Positions 62,681-64,000 of a stretch of DNA of 64,000 bases are shown here, one piece after another; the first letter of the stretch is position 1; each line of letters starts with the position of its first letter. A program made the position numbers and the translations under genes. The stretch is taken from assembly GCF_052161615.1 (NCBI RefSeq), contig NZ_CP197417.1:3100001-3164000 (forward strand), read 5' to 3'. Below the pieces are notes generated by a model. The model worked only from the letters and a program-made list of their open reading frames with translations. It did no database searches and was not told the DNA's origin. This DNA is from Aeoliella sp052161615. Lineage in GTDB: Bacteria > Planctomycetota > Planctomycetia > Pirellulales > Lacipirellulaceae.

Positions 62681-63017
62681 CGGACAGGTCCGAACGGGTG
62701 GCGAGTTTCAACGAATTGAGGACAACCGCAGAGACAACGGTTAGGGAAGTTTGCCACAGACCGGGCTCGTTTCAACTCGTGGCGGTCCAGTTTCCGAAAG
62801 CTCCGACTATGCGGGCGCTGTCCGTGTTGCGAAAAGGAAACATGCTGTCGGCGTGCGGCAACGCGTGAGTTCCAGGACTGCTGCGGATTGTGCCAACGCC
62901 GATCCATTTAGCGGTAATTTGTGGCCTAACGTTGGAGTGCGGACCATTGGCATAGCGATTGCCACTGGGAATGAGCACGCCCGTCGTTTGCTCCGCACCC
63001 ACGTTTGGAACCCCCCT
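62681..63017. other. Divergent control region of the exopolysaccharide genes
   Basis: 337 bp between the TTG start at 62680 (-) and the ATG at 63018 (+). Toward the plus strand it has the sigma-54-like promoter at 62948-62962. On the minus strand a TGGCAC at 62890-62895 lacks a matching -12, so nothing is called. No gene. Confidence 0.55.
62948..62962 (+). promoter_or_regulatory. Sigma-54-like promoter of the Wzz-like gene
   Basis: TGGCAT-AGCGA-TTGC: correct -24/-12 spacing with one deviation (T for C at the last base of the -24 hexamer). Predicted start near 62974, leaving a leader of about 44 nt before the ATG at 63018. PEP-CTERM/exopolysaccharide loci of other bacteria are known to use sigma-54, which makes this a plausible site. 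Confidence 0.65.
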
Positions 63018-64000
63018 ATGTCGACTCCCGTCGCCACCAGCCTGTCACCTCGCCAACTGTTCGAGCTCGTCCTTCGCCATCGCCGGCTGTGGATCGTGCC
63101 GATGGTGGTGTGCGCGATGCTCGCCGCGGGCTACTCGCTGGTCACGCCCAGGTCGTGGAAGGCCACGCAGGGTATGCTCATCCGTGCGGAGGTCGCGGGC
63201 CTGGGGACCGAGAAGCTCGGCAAGTTCGCCGACTTATCGGAAATGAAGACCATTCAAGAAACGCTGCTCGAGCTGGCTCGCAGCCAAGTGGTCGTCACCG
63301 AGACCCTTAAAGAAGTTGGTCCTCCGCCCTCATGGTTCGGCAACACTTCGTGGCCCTCGGCTCAGGACGTGGCCGACTTCCGCGACGCGATGATCATGAC
63401 TCCGCCCGGTGGTGCTGAGTTTGGCAAGACCGAAGTGTTTTACTTGGGCGTCAAGGACCACGACCCCGCCCGCGCTGCCGCGCTGACGCGTGCTTTGGCC
63501 AAGAACCTCGAGGCCCGCACGAAAGAGATTCGTCAGAAGCGTGCCGACAGCATGATTGCCGAAATGAGCCTGGGGGTCGAGCAAGCCGAATCGGAGCTCG
63601 ATCAGAAGATTTATCAGCTCTCCGAGTTTGAAGGGAGCGTGGGATCGGAGCTCGTCGACCTTCGCAATTTGCTGAGTCCCATTGGCGGTGCGAGTGAAAC
63701 CGCGCAGAACAACCTCGCCATTCAAACCGAGATCCGTTCCAATGAAATGGAGCGGGCCCGTAGCGTAAAGCTGCTCGAAGTCCTTCGTGCCGCGGAAGCC
63801 GATCCGGCGATGCTGGTCGCTACGCCCGCTTCGCTACTCACGTCGCAACCGGCGGTCGAGCGGCTGAAGCAGGGCCTCGTCGATGCTCAGCTCAACACGG
63901 CACGCCTGCTTGGTAAGTTGTCCCCCGAGCATCCGTTTGTGCTCGCCGCTCTAGAATCCGAGGAGCAAGTGCGTCAGCAACTGCACGACGAGCTTCAATC
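63018..64000 (+). CDS. Wzz-like polysaccharide chain-length / exopolysaccharide transport protein (3' end outside the window)
   Basis: First 327 codons of an open frame that runs off the window. The N-terminus MSTPVATSLSPRQLFELVLR precedes a transmembrane helix (about 24-45, RLWIVPMVVCAMLAAGYSLV) and the Wzz/GumC opening VTPRSWKATQGMLIRAEVAG. A long helical, Glu/Lys/Ala-rich periplasmic region follows (MIAEMSLGVEQAESELDQKI; QLNTARLLGKLSPEHPFVLA), with SPEHP typical of GumC/ExoP-type proteins. Whether a tyrosine-kinase domain follows cannot be seen. Divergent from the exopolysaccharide operon, with its own sigma-54-like promoter. Confidence 0.88.
   Translation, partial: MSTPVATSLSPRQLFELVLRHRRLWIVPMVVCAMLAAGYSLVTPRSWKATQGMLIRAEVAGLGTEKLGKFADLSEMKTIQETLLELARSQVVVTETLKEVGPPPSWFGNTSWPSAQDVADFRDAMIMTPPGGAEFGKTEVFYLGVKDHDPARAAALTRALAKNLEARTKEIRQKRADSMIAEMSLGVEQAESELDQKIYQLSEFEGSVGSELVDLRNLLSPIGGASETAQNNLAIQTEIRSNEMERARSVKLLEVLRAAEADPAMLVATPASLLTSQPAVERLKQGLVDAQLNTARLLGKLSPEHPFVLAALESEEQVRQQLHDELQ

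Noticed and set aside
62890..62895. Minus-strand TGGCAC as a sigma-54 promoter for the exopolysaccharide operon
   Set aside because: The sequence at the -12 position is GCAG, not TTGC.

Overview
The window is GC-rich chromosomal DNA from a planctomycete, most likely order Pirellulales and close to Lacipirellulaceae. This is inferred from two exported proteins that combine dockerin-like Asp-rich repeats with C-terminal PEP-CTERM sorting signals, from many planctomycete-type proteins of unknown function, from the fused CcsB-CcsA cytochrome c maturation protein, and from gatCAB. No tRNA, rRNA, CRISPR array, transposase, phage or plasmid gene was recognised. Almost everything looks like resident core genome.

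Layout. 1-5 kb: the end of atpC, then a nitrogen block on the minus strand (amt, a 1.35-kb array of hairpin repeats, glnB, a lipoprotein). amt has a textbook sigma-54 promoter. 5-13 kb: housekeeping genes on the minus strand (ftsY, nusB, ribH, rho, coaE, polA). 13-17 kb: planctomycete-type unknowns, including a coiled-coil membrane protein and a HEAT-repeat protein. 17-23.4 kb: an ebo-like metabolite-traffic locus (TatD-like hydrolase, AP-superfamily phosphoesterase, UbiA-like prenyltransferase and two TIM-barrel epimerases). 23.4-28.5 kb: a methyltransferase, an unknown exported protein, a GNAT protein and dnaA. 28.5-35.7 kb: ccsBA with a coupled lipoprotein, and a membrane-tethered acidic HTH protein. 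36-39 kb: an inositol-phosphatase-family enzyme, a PEP-CTERM protein and an esterase. 39-45 kb: rpmB-gatC-orf-gatA, then gatB, a SAM hydrolase-family gene and bioA. 45-51 kb: a GAF/sigma-54 activator, fabI, a CarH-like B12-domain regulator and an aldehyde dehydrogenase. 51-56 kb: unknown and exported proteins. 56-64 kb: an envelope and exopolysaccharide block (cdsA-like, plsC-like, glycosyltransferase, flippase, polysaccharide deacetylase, CelD/FemAB-like acetyltransferase) facing a divergent Wzz-like gene that runs off the window and has its own sigma-54-like promoter.

The most striking signal is the array at 1700-3043. Fifteen hairpins repeat about every 90-100 bp. Their 12-nt loops are nearly invariant, while the 12-bp stems change sequence with compensatory substitutions in both arms. 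A sixteenth, diverged copy lies nearer glnB. The array fills the space between the ammonium transporter and its PII regulator, it encodes no plausible protein, and it matches no element class I can name. The PII protein itself lacks the classical uridylylation tyrosine. Second in interest are the ebo-like locus, the CarH-like regulator with altered cobalamin-capping residues, and the two sigma-54 promoters.
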